Source: Pseudoduganella dura (lineage in GTDB: Bacteria; Pseudomonadota; Gammaproteobacteria; Burkholderiales; Burkholderiaceae_D). Taken from it: a DNA stretch of 64,000 nucleotides. The position numbers were made by a program, and so were the translations under genes. Under the pieces are notes generated by a model that saw only the letters and a list, made by a program, of their open reading frames with translations, was not told the DNA's origin and did no database searches. Location: contig NZ_WNWM01000002.1 in the NCBI RefSeq assembly GCF_009727155.1, forward strand, positions 2,914,001 to 2,978,000, read 5' to 3'. Positions within the stretch are counted from its first letter, which is position 1. Each line of letters starts with the position of its first letter. Positions 16,266 to 25,364 of the stretch are shown here, one piece after another.

Positions 16266-16718
16266 CTATTCGCCGGCCCTGGGGGCCCGGCGCACATGGC
16301 GCATCGCGCGCATGGCGGCCGAGGCGATGAAGATCTCGCGCAGCAGGAAGCCGAAGCTCGCGATCAGGCTGCCTACCGACGCCGCGAACAGCCCGGCAAT
16401 GTACTTGTCGAGGGTCACGTCGGTGGTATCGCCCACGAACAGCAGGGCGATCACGATGCCGATGAACAGGCCGCACAGCGTGGACAGCGTGATCGCCATG
16501 TTGATGTAGTGCGAGCGGCGGTACAGCACGTCCAGCTCGGTCAGGTAATGGTCGTTGTAGGCGATGTCGAGGCGGTCTTCGAGCACGCGCGAGCGGTCGA
16601 TGATGCGTGCCAGGCGGTTGATCAGCACCATCAGGGCCGTGCACACGCCGTTCAGCAGGAAAACCGGCGCAATTGCCAGTTGAATGATGTGGCCGATATC
16701 GCCCAGCTGGATATTCAT
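16266..16718 (-). CDS. DUF2721 family membrane protein
   Basis: A 150-residue inner-membrane protein of unknown function. It has three hydrophobic segments: about residues 8-33 (IIQLAIAPVFLLNGVCTALM), 72-95 and 108-130. The first is followed by the conserved basic/acidic stretch INRLARIIDRSRVLEDR, typical of DUF2721 proteins. The start is the ATG at 16718, directly ahead of the first conserved residues. It is 93 bp upstream of the hypothetical gene at 15720. No neighbour suggests a function. Confidence 0.8.
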   Translation of the reverse strand: MNIQLGDIGHIIQLAIAPVFLLNGVCTALMVLINRLARIIDRSRVLEDRLDIAYNDHYLTELDVLYRRSHYINMAITLSTLCGLFIGIVIALLFVGDTTDVTLDKYIAGLFAASVGSLIASFGFLLREIFIASAAMRAMRHVRRAPRAGE

Positions 16719-16816
16719 TGAATTTATAATAATCACTCCGCGGGACGATGGCCCGCTCCAGCCGCAAGTGTATCAGGGCCGCAGCACGGCAGCGACAACG
16801 TTACCGTGCCGGGTCA

Positions 16817-17770
16817 TCAAAACCGTCCAAAGCGGCGGAATGCCTCGGTGGCCGCCACCAGCTCGCGGCTGATGCCCGTTTCCATCGCGCCGTGGCCCGC
16901 ATCGGGCACCATTTTGACGATCGACCCCGGCCAGCGCTTGTGCAGCCGCCAGGCCGTTAACGGCGGGCAGATCACGTCATAGCGCCCCTGCACGATCACC
17001 GCCGGCAGGTGGGCGATGCGCTCCACGTTCTTCAGCAGCTGTTCATCCTCGAAGAAGCCCAGGTTGGCCATGTAATGCGCCTCCAGCCGGCCCAGGCCCA
17101 GGTCGAGCGTGTCGCAGGAAGGTTCTTCCGGCTGCGGCATCAGGAAAACGCGCCGGCCCTCGAAGCGGCTCCATGCCCGCACTGCCGGCCAGTAGATATC
17201 CGGATCGGGGTCCATGATGCGCCGGTAATAGGCCTGCAGCAGGTCGCCCCGCTCCTCCGGCGGAATGGCCGCGGCGAATTCCTCGTGGATCTCCGGGTGG
17301 AACCACTGCGCGCCGTCGATGAACCAGTCGATTTCCAGCGCCGTGCACAGGAAGATCCCGCGCAGCACGAAGCCCAGGCAGCGTTCCGGGTGTGTTTCAC
17401 CGTAGGCCAGCGCCAGCGTCGACCCCCACGAGCCGCCGAACACCAGCCACTGGTCGATGCCCATCAGTGCACGCAGCTGCTCCATGTCCGACACCAGCAG
17501 CTGCGTGGTGTTCTGGCGCGTTTCGCCCACCGGCGTGGACTGGCCTGCGCCGCGCTGGTCGAACAGGATCACGCGGTAATGGCGCGGATCGAAGAAGCGC
17601 CGGTGCTGCGCCGACAGCCCGGCACCGGGTCCGCCATGCAGGAAGATTACCGGAATGCCCTGCGGGTTGCCCACCTCTTCCCAGTAGATCGTGTGCAGCG
17701 CGTCGACCTGCAGCATGCCGGTGCGCAGCGGCGCGACAGGCGGGAACAGGTAGGGAGAAGGATCGGACAT
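16817..17770 (-). CDS. pip: Prolyl aminopeptidase (proline iminopeptidase)
   Basis: A cytoplasmic serine peptidase of the alpha/beta-hydrolase fold (S33) that removes N-terminal proline from peptides. It has 317 aa, the usual length. The oxyanion motif HGGPGAG is at residues 45-51, FDQRGAGQS is at 70-78 and the nucleophile elbow GGSWGS has Ser114. The late Asp is in YDVICPP and the His in AGHGAME. The ATG lies 10 bp after the stop of the upstream deaminase-like gene, so the two are almost certainly cotranscribed. The in-frame extension upstream overlaps that gene and is rejected. Confidence 0.93.
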   Translation of the reverse strand: MSDPSPYLFPPVAPLRTGMLQVDALHTIYWEEVGNPQGIPVIFLHGGPGAGLSAQHRRFFDPRHYRVILFDQRGAGQSTPVGETRQNTTQLLVSDMEQLRALMGIDQWLVFGGSWGSTLALAYGETHPERCLGFVLRGIFLCTALEIDWFIDGAQWFHPEIHEEFAAAIPPEERGDLLQAYYRRIMDPDPDIYWPAVRAWSRFEGRRVFLMPQPEEPSCDTLDLGLGRLEAHYMANLGFFEDEQLLKNVERIAHLPAVIVQGRYDVICPPLTAWRLHKRWPGSIVKMVPDAGHGAMETGISRELVAATEAFRRFGRF

Positions 17771-17780
17771 GAGGGTTCTT

Positions 17781-19094
17781 TCAGAAGAGCGTATTGATGG
17801 CACGCTGCACATTGTAATCGTCGTCGACGAGCAGCAGCACGGACCACTTGTCGAACGTGGTGCACGGGTGCGAGATGCCGCAGCCGACCAGGTCGCCCAC
17901 GCGCACGTCCACGCACATGTCCTTGCCTTCGGGCAGCCGCAGGTAGGCATGCTGGTCGTTCATCTTCTCGATGCGCGCGCCGTCCGGCAGCGTCACCGGA
18001 CCGGCCCCGCCCGGCCGGTGCGTCACCAGCGCATGCGGCAGGCCCAGGTCGTACGACGCGTCGCGCTTGCCCATCGACAGGATCGCCAGCGTGGGTTCGG
18101 GCCGCGACAGCACGACGCTCCATACCTCGAGCGCCGGCCGCAAGCCTTCGCCGAGCCCGGCCCGCTCGTCGAGCTCGGCCGTCAGTTGCAGGTAGTGGCC
18201 GTGATCGCTGGTCAGGTAGCAGCCGCTGCGCAGCACCGGCAGCACCGGCCGCGACAGGTCACCGACCGCACGGAACGCGCTCGCCACCAGGTCGAAATAC
18301 GACGAGCCGCCCGCCGACAGCAGGATGCGCGGCCCGCCGAACAGCGCTTCGGCGTCGAGCTGCCGGGCCAGGTCCGTCATCTGCGCGAGGAAGGCGTCGA
18401 CGCGTTCGAGGTCCGCGGCGCGGTCGTCGCTCACCAGCAAGCCTTCGTAACCCTCGATGCCGGCCAGTTGCAGCCCCGGAGATGCCGCGATCGTGCGTGC
18501 CAGCGCCAGCGCCTCCCCGGTGCTGCGGCAACCGCTGCGCTTGCCGGCGATGCCCAGCTCGACCAGCAGCGGCAGCGGGCGCCCGATGCCGGCGGCGACG
18601 GCGGCTTCCGCCAGCCGCCGCACGCCCTCCGGCGAATCGGCCAGCACGAACAGCTCGAATCCGGGATCGTTTCGCAGCAGCGCCAGCAGCGCGCGGATGT
18701 CGGCCGGTGCCACCAGCTCGTTGGCCAGCAGCGCGCGCCGCACGCCGAAGCGCGCCGCGGCCAGCACCTGCGATGCCGTCGCCAGCGTGATGCCCCACGC
18801 GCCGTTGGCCAGCTGGGCGCCGAACAGCTGCGGGCTCATCGTGGTCTTGCCATGCGGGGCCAGCACCGCATCGAAGCGCGCGCAAAAGCCGCGCATCCAG
18901 TCGAGGTTGTGCAGCAGGCTGGAAGTCTTCAGCACGGCCACCGGAAAGCTGGTATCGGCATCGAGCACGTTCCAGCCCTGCAGGCCCACCATGTGCTGGC
19001 GCAGCGGTTCCGTGATCGGCAAGCCTTTCGTGCCGGGTTGCAGTGTTTGCTCTTCGAGCGCGGCCAGTTGCAGGCCGCCGTCGGGCAGGATCAT
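17781..19094 (-). CDS. PLP-dependent D-amino-acid deaminase/aldolase-like protein (alanine racemase N-domain)
   Basis: A 437-residue fold-type III PLP enzyme of the D-serine deaminase/D-threonine aldolase group. The probable PLP lysine is in the early segment VAVLKTSSL or in the APHGKTTMSP motif, the latter being characteristic of this group (HGKT). The C-terminal part has the metal-binding style HGHYLQL and CTTF segments of the group. The likely reaction is deamination or cleavage of a D-amino acid in the cytoplasm. The exact substrate is not decided by sequence alone. It is coupled with the prolyl aminopeptidase downstream, a pairing that suggests amino-acid salvage. Confidence 0.8.
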   Translation of the reverse strand: MILPDGGLQLAALEEQTLQPGTKGLPITEPLRQHMVGLQGWNVLDADTSFPVAVLKTSSLLHNLDWMRGFCARFDAVLAPHGKTTMSPQLFGAQLANGAWGITLATASQVLAAARFGVRRALLANELVAPADIRALLALLRNDPGFELFVLADSPEGVRRLAEAAVAAGIGRPLPLLVELGIAGKRSGCRSTGEALALARTIAASPGLQLAGIEGYEGLLVSDDRAADLERVDAFLAQMTDLARQLDAEALFGGPRILLSAGGSSYFDLVASAFRAVGDLSRPVLPVLRSGCYLTSDHGHYLQLTAELDERAGLGEGLRPALEVWSVVLSRPEPTLAILSMGKRDASYDLGLPHALVTHRPGGAGPVTLPDGARIEKMNDQHAYLRLPEGKDMCVDVRVGDLVGCGISHPCTTFDKWSVLLLVDDDYNVQRAINTLF

Positions 19095-19113
19095 TCCTTC
19101 TCCAGATGCAATC

Positions 19114-19161
19114 GGGGACAGGCACCGTTCCGGGCATTCGCCCCGAACCGTGCCTGTCCCC
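19114..19161. repeat. REP-like palindrome, GGGGACAGGCAC family
   Basis: GGGGACAGGCACCGTTC (19114-19130) is followed by an inverted copy with one mismatch (19145-19161). It fills most of the gap between phaB and the upstream-facing deaminase gene and may serve as a terminator-like structure for phaB. A half-related GGGGACTGTCCC sits at 38099-38110. Confidence 0.7.
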
Positions 19162-19192
19162 AGGTTTGACCGACTAAAAGCGGTCCAGGCGC

Positions 19193-19933
19193 TTACGACA
19201 TGTGCTGGCCGCCGTTGATGGCGATATTGGCGCCGGTCACGAAGGCGGCTTCATCCGACGACAGGTAGGCGACCAGACCGGCCACTTCGTCCGGCTTGCC
19301 AAGGCGGCCCATCGGGATCTGCGGCAGGATCTTCGAATCCAGCACGTCCTGCGGAATCTCGGTGACCATCTTGGTACCGATATAGCCCGGCGAGATCGTG
19401 TTGACGGTCACGCCCTTGCGCGCCACTTCCAGCGCCAGCGCCTTCGTGAAGCCATGCACGCCGGCCTTCGCGGCCGAATAGTTGGTCTGGCCGAACGCGC
19501 CCTTCTGGCCGTTGACGGACGAGATGTTGATGATGCGGCCCCAGCCGCGCTCGGTCATGCCGTCGGTTACCGGTTTCGTCATGTTGAACACGGAATCCAG
19601 GTTGGTGCGCAGCACGGCATCCCAGTTCACCTTGTCCATCTTCTTGAACGTCGTGTCACGGGTGATGCCGGCGTTATTGACCAGCACGTCCACCGGGCCG
19701 ATGTCGCGCGTGATCGCGGCCACGCAGGCCTGCGCCGAATCGTAGTCGCCCACGTCGGCCGGATAGGCGGCAATGTTGTGACCCTGCTCCTTCATCTTGT
19801 CCAGCCAGTCCTGGTATTTCGTATTGTTCGGGGAATACGTGGTTACCACCTTGTAGCCCAGTGCCAGCAATTTGACGCAGATCGCTTCGCCCAGACCACC
19901 CATGCCGCCCGTTACCAATGCAACTCGTGCCAT
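19193..19933 (-). CDS. phaB: Acetoacetyl-CoA reductase
   Basis: An NADPH-dependent short-chain dehydrogenase of 246 aa that reduces acetoacetyl-CoA to (R)-3-hydroxybutyryl-CoA, the monomer for polyhydroxybutyrate. The nucleotide-binding motif TGGMGGLG is at residues 8-15, NNAGITRD near 85-92, ISSVNGQKG near 135-145 and the catalytic YxxxK in NYSAAKAG near 150. The Thr/Ser-rich loop IGTKMV fits the PhaB family. A strong ribosome site (GAGGAGATAA) precedes the ATG. It lies 73 bp downstream of phaA on the same strand. No phaC synthase is in the window. Confidence 0.95.
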   Translation of the reverse strand: MARVALVTGGMGGLGEAICVKLLALGYKVVTTYSPNNTKYQDWLDKMKEQGHNIAAYPADVGDYDSAQACVAAITRDIGPVDVLVNNAGITRDTTFKKMDKVNWDAVLRTNLDSVFNMTKPVTDGMTERGWGRIINISSVNGQKGAFGQTNYSAAKAGVHGFTKALALEVARKGVTVNTISPGYIGTKMVTEIPQDVLDSKILPQIPMGRLGKPDEVAGLVAYLSSDEAAFVTGANIAINGGQHMS

Positions 19934-20006
19934 ATTGTTATCTCCTCTAGTTAGCGAATTCCGTTTGAAGCAGAAGGGCCGCCATCGGCGGCCCTTCTTC
20001 CAGCTC

Positions 20007-21185
20007 TTACTCGCGTTCGACTGCCAGCGCCACGCCCATGCCGCCGCCGATGCACAGCGAGGCCAGGCCCTTCTTCGCATCGCGGCGCACCATCTCGTGC
20101 AGCAGCGTCACCAGGATGCGGGCGCCGGAGGCGCCGATCGGGTGGCCGATGGCGATCGCGCCACCGTTCACATTGATCTTGCTGGTATCCCAGCCCATTT
20201 CCTGGTTCACGGCGCACGCCTGCGCGGCGAATGCTTCATTGATTTCCAGCAGGTCCAGGTCTTGCGGCGACCAGCCGGCCTTTTTCAGCGCCAGCTTGCT
20301 GGCCGGTACCGGGCCCATGCCCATGAACGCCGGGTCCAGGCCGGACGACGCGTAAGCCTTGATGCGCGCCAGCGGCTTCAGGCCCAGTTCCTTCGCCTTC
20401 GAGGCGGACATCAGCACCACGGCGGCGGCGCCGTCGTTGATGCCGGAGGCATTACCAGCGGTAACGCTACCCTCCTTGTTGAACGCCGGACGCAGGCCCT
20501 GCAGGCCTTCGATCGTGGAACCGGCCTTCACGTATTCGTCGCTGTCGAACACGATCGTGCCCTTCTTCTGCGGAATCTCGAGCGGCAGGATCTCGTCCTT
20601 GAACTTGCCGGCCTTTTGCGCCGCTTCGGCCTTCAGCTGCGACTGCAGCGCGAATTCGTCCTGCTGGGTGCGAGAGATTTCATACTTCTTCGCCACGTTC
20701 TCGGCGGTGATGCCCATGTGGTACTGGTTGTATACATCCCACAGGCCATCGACGATCATCGTGTCGGTCATCTTCACGTCGCCCATGCGGAAGCCGTCGC
20801 GCGAGCCGTTCAGCACGTGCGGGGAGGCGCTCATGTTTTCCTGGCCACCGGCGATGATGATGTCCGAATCGCCGGCCTTGATCGCCTGCGCGCCCAGGAA
20901 CGTGGCCTTCAGGCCGCTGCCGCACACCTTGTTGATGGTGTAGCCGGGAATCGCGTTCGGCAGGCCGGCCTTGATGACCGCCTGGCGGCCCGGGTTCTGG
21001 CCCACGCCGGCCGTGAGCACCTGGCCCAGGATGACTTCGTTGATCAGGTTCGGATCGATGCCGGTCTGCGCCAGCAGGCCCTTGATCACGTGCGCGCCCA
21101 GGTCGGCCGCAGGAATCTTGGCCAGGCTGCCGCCGAATTTGCCGACCGCGGTACGGGCCGCGGCAACGATGACTACGTCTTCCAT
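20007..21185 (-). CDS. phaA: Acetyl-CoA acetyltransferase (beta-ketothiolase)
   Basis: A biosynthetic thiolase of 392 aa that condenses two acetyl-CoA to acetoacetyl-CoA, feeding PhaB. The nucleophile is Cys88 in NKVCGSGLK. The C-terminal motifs [14 protein letters not shown] and SLCIGGGMG supply the catalytic His and second Cys. A GGAGA site precedes the ATG. It is the middle gene of phasin-phaA-phaB, all on the minus strand. Length and motifs are those of the PhaA/AtoB group, and the PHB role is inferred from phaB and the phasin beside it. Confidence 0.94.
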   Translation of the reverse strand: MEDVVIVAAARTAVGKFGGSLAKIPAADLGAHVIKGLLAQTGIDPNLINEVILGQVLTAGVGQNPGRQAVIKAGLPNAIPGYTINKVCGSGLKATFLGAQAIKAGDSDIIIAGGQENMSASPHVLNGSRDGFRMGDVKMTDTMIVDGLWDVYNQYHMGITAENVAKKYEISRTQQDEFALQSQLKAEAAQKAGKFKDEILPLEIPQKKGTIVFDSDEYVKAGSTIEGLQGLRPAFNKEGSVTAGNASGINDGAAAVVLMSASKAKELGLKPLARIKAYASSGLDPAFMGMGPVPASKLALKKAGWSPQDLDLLEINEAFAAQACAVNQEMGWDTSKINVNGGAIAIGHPIGASGARILVTLLHEMVRRDAKKGLASLCIGGGMGVALAVERE

Positions 21186-21246
21186 TTACTATCTCCAGTG
21201 TGCCGACGAGCTAAGCCAGCAGGGGTTGTCGAAGCGCTACTACTTT

Positions 21247-21723
21247 TCATTCTATCGGGTTGCGCGGCAAGCTACCAGCAAAGTCGCGGCTGAGCTCGCC
21301 TATGCGGCTGTGGGCTTCGTTGGCCACGCCGGCTACCTGGCGGCCATACCGCTGAGCACGTTCCACGGCTTGCTGCGATTGCGATGCGGTCAGGCAGACC
21401 AGGTCGCGCACTTCGCGCACGAACAGCAGCTGGCTCGAGGCCGCATTGGCGGCCGCGATCCCGTCCTGGGCGGCATGCACGCTCAGGCCGAACAGGCTGG
21501 CGCCGCTGTCGACGGCCGCCTGCAGCAGCGCATTGCAGCCCGCCAGGTGGGATTCGGTCAGGCTGCGGGTGGCATTGAACAGCTCGGTTGGCAACGCGTT
21601 GGGCAATTGCGCGGGCAGCGCAGCGGGCCATGCCGCGGAAAACACGGAGGCAAACCCGTTCGGCCATGGGGCTGGCAACGCGGTTGACCATGGGGTCGAT
21701 ACATCCTTGGGCAGCATGAACAT
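21247..21723 (-). CDS. Phasin family protein (PHB granule-associated)
   Basis: A 158-residue protein with an Ala/Pro/Leu-rich N-terminus, in which PWP, PAALPAQLPNALP and similar short repeats stand out. An amphipathic helical domain of the phasin type follows (about residues 48-145), with ATRSLTESHLAGCNALLQAA and the VREVRDLVCLTASQSQQAVER stretch. Phasins coat polyhydroxybutyrate granules. The gene sits 61 bp upstream of phaA. A perfect FNR-type box lies upstream at 21796-21809, suitably placed for oxygen control. The start is the first of two nearby ATGs (21723), and the second would remove two residues. Confidence 0.75.
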   Translation of the reverse strand: MFMLPKDVSTPWSTALPAPWPNGFASVFSAAWPAALPAQLPNALPTELFNATRSLTESHLAGCNALLQAAVDSGASLFGLSVHAAQDGIAAANAASSQLLFVREVRDLVCLTASQSQQAVERAQRYGRQVAGVANEAHSRIGELSRDFAGSLPRNPIE

Positions 21724-21795
21724 AGAACGTCCTTTCCGGAAGCGGCTGAGGTAACGCAAAGGCTTTCATGCTAATTGGCGGCTGTGACTGGTTGT

Positions 21796-21809
21796 TTGAT
21801 AAATATCAA
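21796..21809 (-). promoter_or_regulatory. FNR/Anr-type binding site upstream of the phasin gene
   Basis: TTGAT-AAAT-ATCAA matches the FNR consensus TTGATNNNNATCAA in every defined position and extends to an 18-bp dyad (21794-21811). If the minus-strand -10 element is TAGCAT (21773-21768), transcription would start near 21761. That places the box centre at about -41.5, the class II activator position. Confidence 0.65.
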
Positions 21810-21817
21810 ACTCTGCG

Positions 21818-22726
21818 TCATGAGAGCAATTTAATGCCGTCCAGCGAGGCGGCACACTGCTCGCGGATCACCTTGACGAAGTCCGCCACGTAGGCTTTTT
21901 GCCGCAATGCTTCCGGTACCGACACGTACAGGTCACTCCACAGCCCGGCTTCGCCGACCGGCCTGGCGATCACGTAATCGTAGTCCACGTAGTTCTTGAT
22001 TGCCCAGTTCGGCAGCGCCGCGATGCCGCGGCGGCTGGCCACGAGCTGCAGGATCGCCACCGTCAGCTCGGCCGTGCGGCGGCTGTACTGCACTCCGGCC
22101 GGCCACAGCACTTCGCGGATCAGGTCGATGCGTTCCTCGGGTACCGGGTAGGTGATCAGTGTCTCGCCCTCGAAATCGGCGGCGGCCAGGCGGCGATGGT
22201 TCGCCAGCCGGTGCTTCTGCGCCATCACCGTCAGGATCTCGAAGCGGAACAGCGGGTAGGTGGCGTACTGGGCGCTGTAGTCGGAACCGATGACGAGATC
22301 GGCGTTGCCGGCGCGCAGCAGCTCGACCGGTTCGCTGTGAAAGCCCGAGACCAGGTCGATTTCCACTTCCGGCCAGCGCCTGCGGAATTCATCCATGACC
22401 GGCATCAGCCAGTCGAAACACGTATGGCATTCGAGCGCCACGCGCAGCTGGCCCTGGTCGCCCTGCATCAGCCGCGCCACGTCGCGCTCGGCCTGCTCGA
22501 TTTCCGGCAGCAGCGTGTCGGCCAGCCGCAGCAACCGGGCACCGGTGGCGGTGAACCCGATCGGTACCGATTTGCGCTCGAACAGCGGGCCGCCGTAGCG
22601 GTCTTCCAGCAGCTTGATCTGGTGCGACAGCGCGGACTGCGTGAGGTTCAGCAACTGGGCGGCGCGCACCAGGCTGCCGGCCGAACGCAGCGCGGACAGG
22701 GTGCGGAGATGGCGGATCTCCAGCAT
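21818..22726 (-). CDS. metR: LysR-type transcriptional regulator MetR
   Basis: A 302-residue LysR-family activator of methionine genes that responds to homocysteine. The N-terminal helix-turn-helix (about residues 15-40) contains LNLTQSALSHQIKLLEDR, which matches MetR from enterics closely. The effector domain has the MetR-like ALECHTCFDWLMP and ITYPVPEERIDL segments. It is divergent from metE across 100 bp that contain a MetR box. I use the ATG at 22726, since the alternative is a TTG two codons upstream. The box lies 7 bp before the start, which also suggests autoregulation. Confidence 0.94.
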   Translation of the reverse strand: MLEIRHLRTLSALRSAGSLVRAAQLLNLTQSALSHQIKLLEDRYGGPLFERKSVPIGFTATGARLLRLADTLLPEIEQAERDVARLMQGDQGQLRVALECHTCFDWLMPVMDEFRRRWPEVEIDLVSGFHSEPVELLRAGNADLVIGSDYSAQYATYPLFRFEILTVMAQKHRLANHRRLAAADFEGETLITYPVPEERIDLIREVLWPAGVQYSRRTAELTVAILQLVASRRGIAALPNWAIKNYVDYDYVIARPVGEAGLWSDLYVSVPEALRQKAYVADFVKVIREQCAASLDGIKLLS

Positions 22727-22732
22727 GGTCAA

Positions 22733-22745
22733 TGAATATTTTTCA
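22733..22745. promoter_or_regulatory. MetR box between metR and metE
   Basis: TGAA-TATTT-TTCA matches the MetR consensus TGAANNWNNTTCA, including the central A/T. It sits just upstream of the metR ATG and about 80 bp before the metE ATG. Confidence 0.75.
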
Positions 22746-22785
22746 TGTTAAACCGCAAAATGTTTCGTTTGGCTTATGCAAGGCA

Positions 22786-22815
22786 TTGTCGCACACTCTA
22801 CTTCACCAATATTTA
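22786..22815 (+). promoter_or_regulatory. Candidate metE promoter
   Basis: TTGTCG (22786-22791) and TATTTA (22810-22815) are spaced by 18 bp just upstream of metE and downstream of the MetR box, the arrangement expected for MetR activation. The -10 element is a weak match. Confidence 0.35.
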
Positions 22816-22826
22816 ATTCTTGTGAC

Positions 22827-25238
22827 ATGAAAAACATTTACACGCACATCCCCGGCTTTCCCCGCATCGGCGCCCAGCGCGAACTGAAGACGGCACTGGA
22901 GCGCCACTGGCGCGGCGAGCTGCCGGCCGCGGAACTGGAAGCCGTCGGTCGCGCGCTGCGGGCACGCCACTGGGCGCTGCAGCGCGACGCCGGCCTCGAT
23001 TTCGTGACCGCCGGCGACTTCGCCTTCTACGACCACGTGGCCAACCATATAGCGCTGCTCGGCTGCGAGCCGGAGCGCTTCCGCTTCGATGGCAGCGAGC
23101 CGGCACTGGCGCGCTACTTCACGCTGGCGCGCGGCCGCTCGGGCGGCGCCGCGGCTGCCGCCCCGGGCGCCGATGGCGGCACCTGCGGCGGCCAGTGCGG
23201 CGGCGGCCACCATGGCCACGCGGACCGGGACGAGGGCAGCCCGGCGCTGGAAATGACGAAATGGTTCGACACCAACTACCACTACCTGGTGCCCGAACTG
23301 CATGCCGGCAGCACATTCTCGGTGGCGTCGGAACGCCTGTTCGACGAAGTCGCCGAGGCCCTCGCGCTGGGCCATGCCGTCAAGGCCACGCTGATCGGCC
23401 CGCTCACCTTCCTGTGGCTGGCCAAGGCCACCGACGGCTCGTCGCGCCCCGATCTGCTGGAGCACCTGCTGCCGCGCCTGCTACCTGTCTATGGCCAGGT
23501 ACTGGCGCGGTTGAAGGAACAGGGCGTGGCATGGGTGCAGATCGAGGAACCGATCCTCGGCCTCGACCTGCCGCAGGCATGGCGCAGCGCGTTCGAGACC
23601 GCCTACTGGCAGCTGAACCAGGCCGGCGCGCCGCTGCTGCTGGCCACGTACTTCTCGCCGCTGGAGGAAAACCTGTCGCTGGCCTGTCGCCTGCCGGTGG
23701 CCGGCCTGCACGTGGATGGCGTGCGCGCCGCGCACGAACTGGCCAGTGTGGCCGACTGGCTGCCCGTGCACAAGGTGCTGTCGGCCGGCATCGTCGATGG
23801 CCGCAATATCTGGCGCACCGACCTCGACGCCGCGCTGGCCACGCTGGCGCCGGTGCTGGACAAGCGCAACGGCCGGTTGTGGCTGTCCACCTCGTGTTCG
23901 CTGCTGCACGTGCCCTACAGCCTGGAACCGGAAACGGCGCTGGACCCGGAACTGGCATCGTGGCTGGCGTTCGCCCGGGAAAAGCTGGACGAACTGGCCC
24001 TGCTGAAGACTGCCATCGCCAATCCCGAAGCCGCGGCCGCGCCGCTGGCCGCCTCGCGCGCCGCGATCGCCACCCGCCGCGCCAGCCCGCGCGTGCACGA
24101 TGCGGCAGTGCGGGCGCGCGTGGCCGCGCTGCCGGACAATGCCGCGCAGCGCAAGTCGCCCTTTGCCGGACGCCGGCTGCTGCAGGGCGCCAGGCTGAAC
24201 CTGCCAGCCTTCCCCACCACCACCATCGGCTCGTTCCCGCAAACCCCGGCGATCCGCGCCGCCCGTGCCGCGTTCAGGCGCGGCGAGCTTGCCGCCGCAA
24301 CGTATGAAGCGGCGATGCGCGCCGAGATCGAACATGCGATCCGCCGGCAGGAAGCGCTGGGACTGGACGTGCTGGTGCACGGCGAGGCCGAGCGCAACGA
24401 CATGGTCGAGTACTTCGGCGAGCAGCTGGCCGGCTTCGCCTTCACGCGAAACGGCTGGGTGCAATCCTACGGCTCGCGTTGCGTGAAGCCGCCCGTGATC
24501 TGGGGCGACGTGTCGCGCCCTGCGCCGATCACCATCGGCTGGGCGCGTTACGCGCAAGGCCTGACCGCGCAGCCGGTGAAGGGCATGCTGACCGGCCCGG
24601 TCACGATCCTGCAATGGTCGTTCGTGCGCGACGACCAGCCGCGCGCCGACACCGCCGACCAGATCGCGCTGGCAATGCGCGACGAGGTAGACGATCTCCA
24701 GAACGCCGGTATCGCGATCGTGCAGATCGACGAGCCGGCGCTGCGCGAAGGCTTGCCGCTGCGGCAGGCGCGCCATGCCGCCTACCTGGACCGGGCGGTG
24801 CGCGCGTTCCGCCTCACGGCCGCCGTGGCGCGCGACGGCACGCAGATCCATACCCACATGTGCTACGCCGAGTTCAACGACATCCTGCCGCAGATCGCCG
24901 CGCTCGATGCGGACGTCATCACGATCGAGACCAGCCGCTCGGCGATGGCACTGCTCGATGGCTTCGGCACCTTCCGCTACCCGAACGACATCGGCCCCGG
25001 CGTCTACGACATCCATTCGCCGCGCGTGCCGGATCGCGAGGAGATGCTGGCGCTGCTGCGCCGTGCGCGCTCGGTGATCCCGCCGGAGCAGCTGTGGGTC
25101 AACCCCGATTGCGGCCTGAAGACCCGGAGCTGGAACGAGACCGAGGCGGCGCTGCGCAACATGGTCGGGGCGGCGCGTCAGATGCGCATCGAATCGGACG
25201 CCGCGGCAGGCAATGGCGGTACCGTCCAAGCCGCATGA
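22827..25238 (+). CDS. metE: Cobalamin-independent methionine synthase
   Basis: This cytoplasmic zinc enzyme moves the methyl group of methyltetrahydropteroyl-triglutamate to homocysteine, the last step of methionine synthesis. At 803 aa it is some 30-50 residues longer than usual. The N-terminal barrel opens with [14 protein letters not shown]. The C-terminal barrel has [15 protein letters not shown] and the zinc ligands His and Cys in THMCYAEF, and the last Cys in NPDCGLKTR. Between residues 103 and 140 there is an unusual Ala/Gly-rich insert with two Cys and three His, ahead of the conserved [12 protein letters not shown]. The ATG at 22827 fits the family N-terminus. It is divergent from metR with a MetR box between, so homocysteine-MetR control is expected. 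Confidence 0.96.
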   Translation: MKNIYTHIPGFPRIGAQRELKTALERHWRGELPAAELEAVGRALRARHWALQRDAGLDFVTAGDFAFYDHVANHIALLGCEPERFRFDGSEPALARYFTLARGRSGGAAAAAPGADGGTCGGQCGGGHHGHADRDEGSPALEMTKWFDTNYHYLVPELHAGSTFSVASERLFDEVAEALALGHAVKATLIGPLTFLWLAKATDGSSRPDLLEHLLPRLLPVYGQVLARLKEQGVAWVQIEEPILGLDLPQAWRSAFETAYWQLNQAGAPLLLATYFSPLEENLSLACRLPVAGLHVDGVRAAHELASVADWLPVHKVLSAGIVDGRNIWRTDLDAALATLAPVLDKRNGRLWLSTSCSLLHVPYSLEPETALDPELASWLAFAREKLDELALLKTAIANPEAAAAPLAASRAAIATRRASPRVHDAAVRARVAALPDNAAQRKSPFAGRRLLQGARLNLPAFPTTTIGSFPQTPAIRAARAAFRRGELAAATYEAAMRAEIEHAIRRQEALGLDVLVHGEAERNDMVEYFGEQLAGFAFTRNGWVQSYGSRCVKPPVIWGDVSRPAPITIGWARYAQGLTAQPVKGMLTGPVTILQWSFVRDDQPRADTADQIALAMRDEVDDLQNAGIAIVQIDEPALREGLPLRQARHAAYLDRAVRAFRLTAAVARDGTQIHTHMCYAEFNDILPQIAALDADVITIETSRSAMALLDGFGTFRYPNDIGPGVYDIHSPRVPDREEMLALLRRARSVIPPEQLWVNPDCGLKTRSWNETEAALRNMVGAARQMRIESDAAAGNGGTVQAA

Positions 25239-25300
25239 ATGCAGGGCCGGGAGGCTGTTCCGCCACATGAAAATGCCTCACCGATAATTGTTTTTTGACA

Positions 25301-25364
25301 TTGACATCCTCCCCCACCTCAGCCAAGGGCTGCCGCGTGCGCGGTAAGGAGGGGGATTCCTGGA
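25301..25364 (-). ncRNA. Probable right end and guide-RNA (omega/reRNA) scaffold of the tnpB element
   Basis: On the minus strand the 3' end of tnpB and its flank read through GGAATCCCCCTCC, a CCGCG-CA-CGCGG hairpin, an AGCC-CTT-GGCT hairpin and then GGGGGAGGATGTCAA. This resembles the right ends of IS1341/IS605-type elements that I know. In such systems the RNA scaffold overlaps the tnpB 3' end and the guide is the DNA just outside the element, here about 25300 downwards. The boundary is not exactly determinable. Confidence 0.5.

Noticed and set aside
23481..25268. A 595-codon minus-strand frame across metE
   Set aside because: Antisense to metE, whose motifs are unambiguous. The composition is that of a high-GC shadow.
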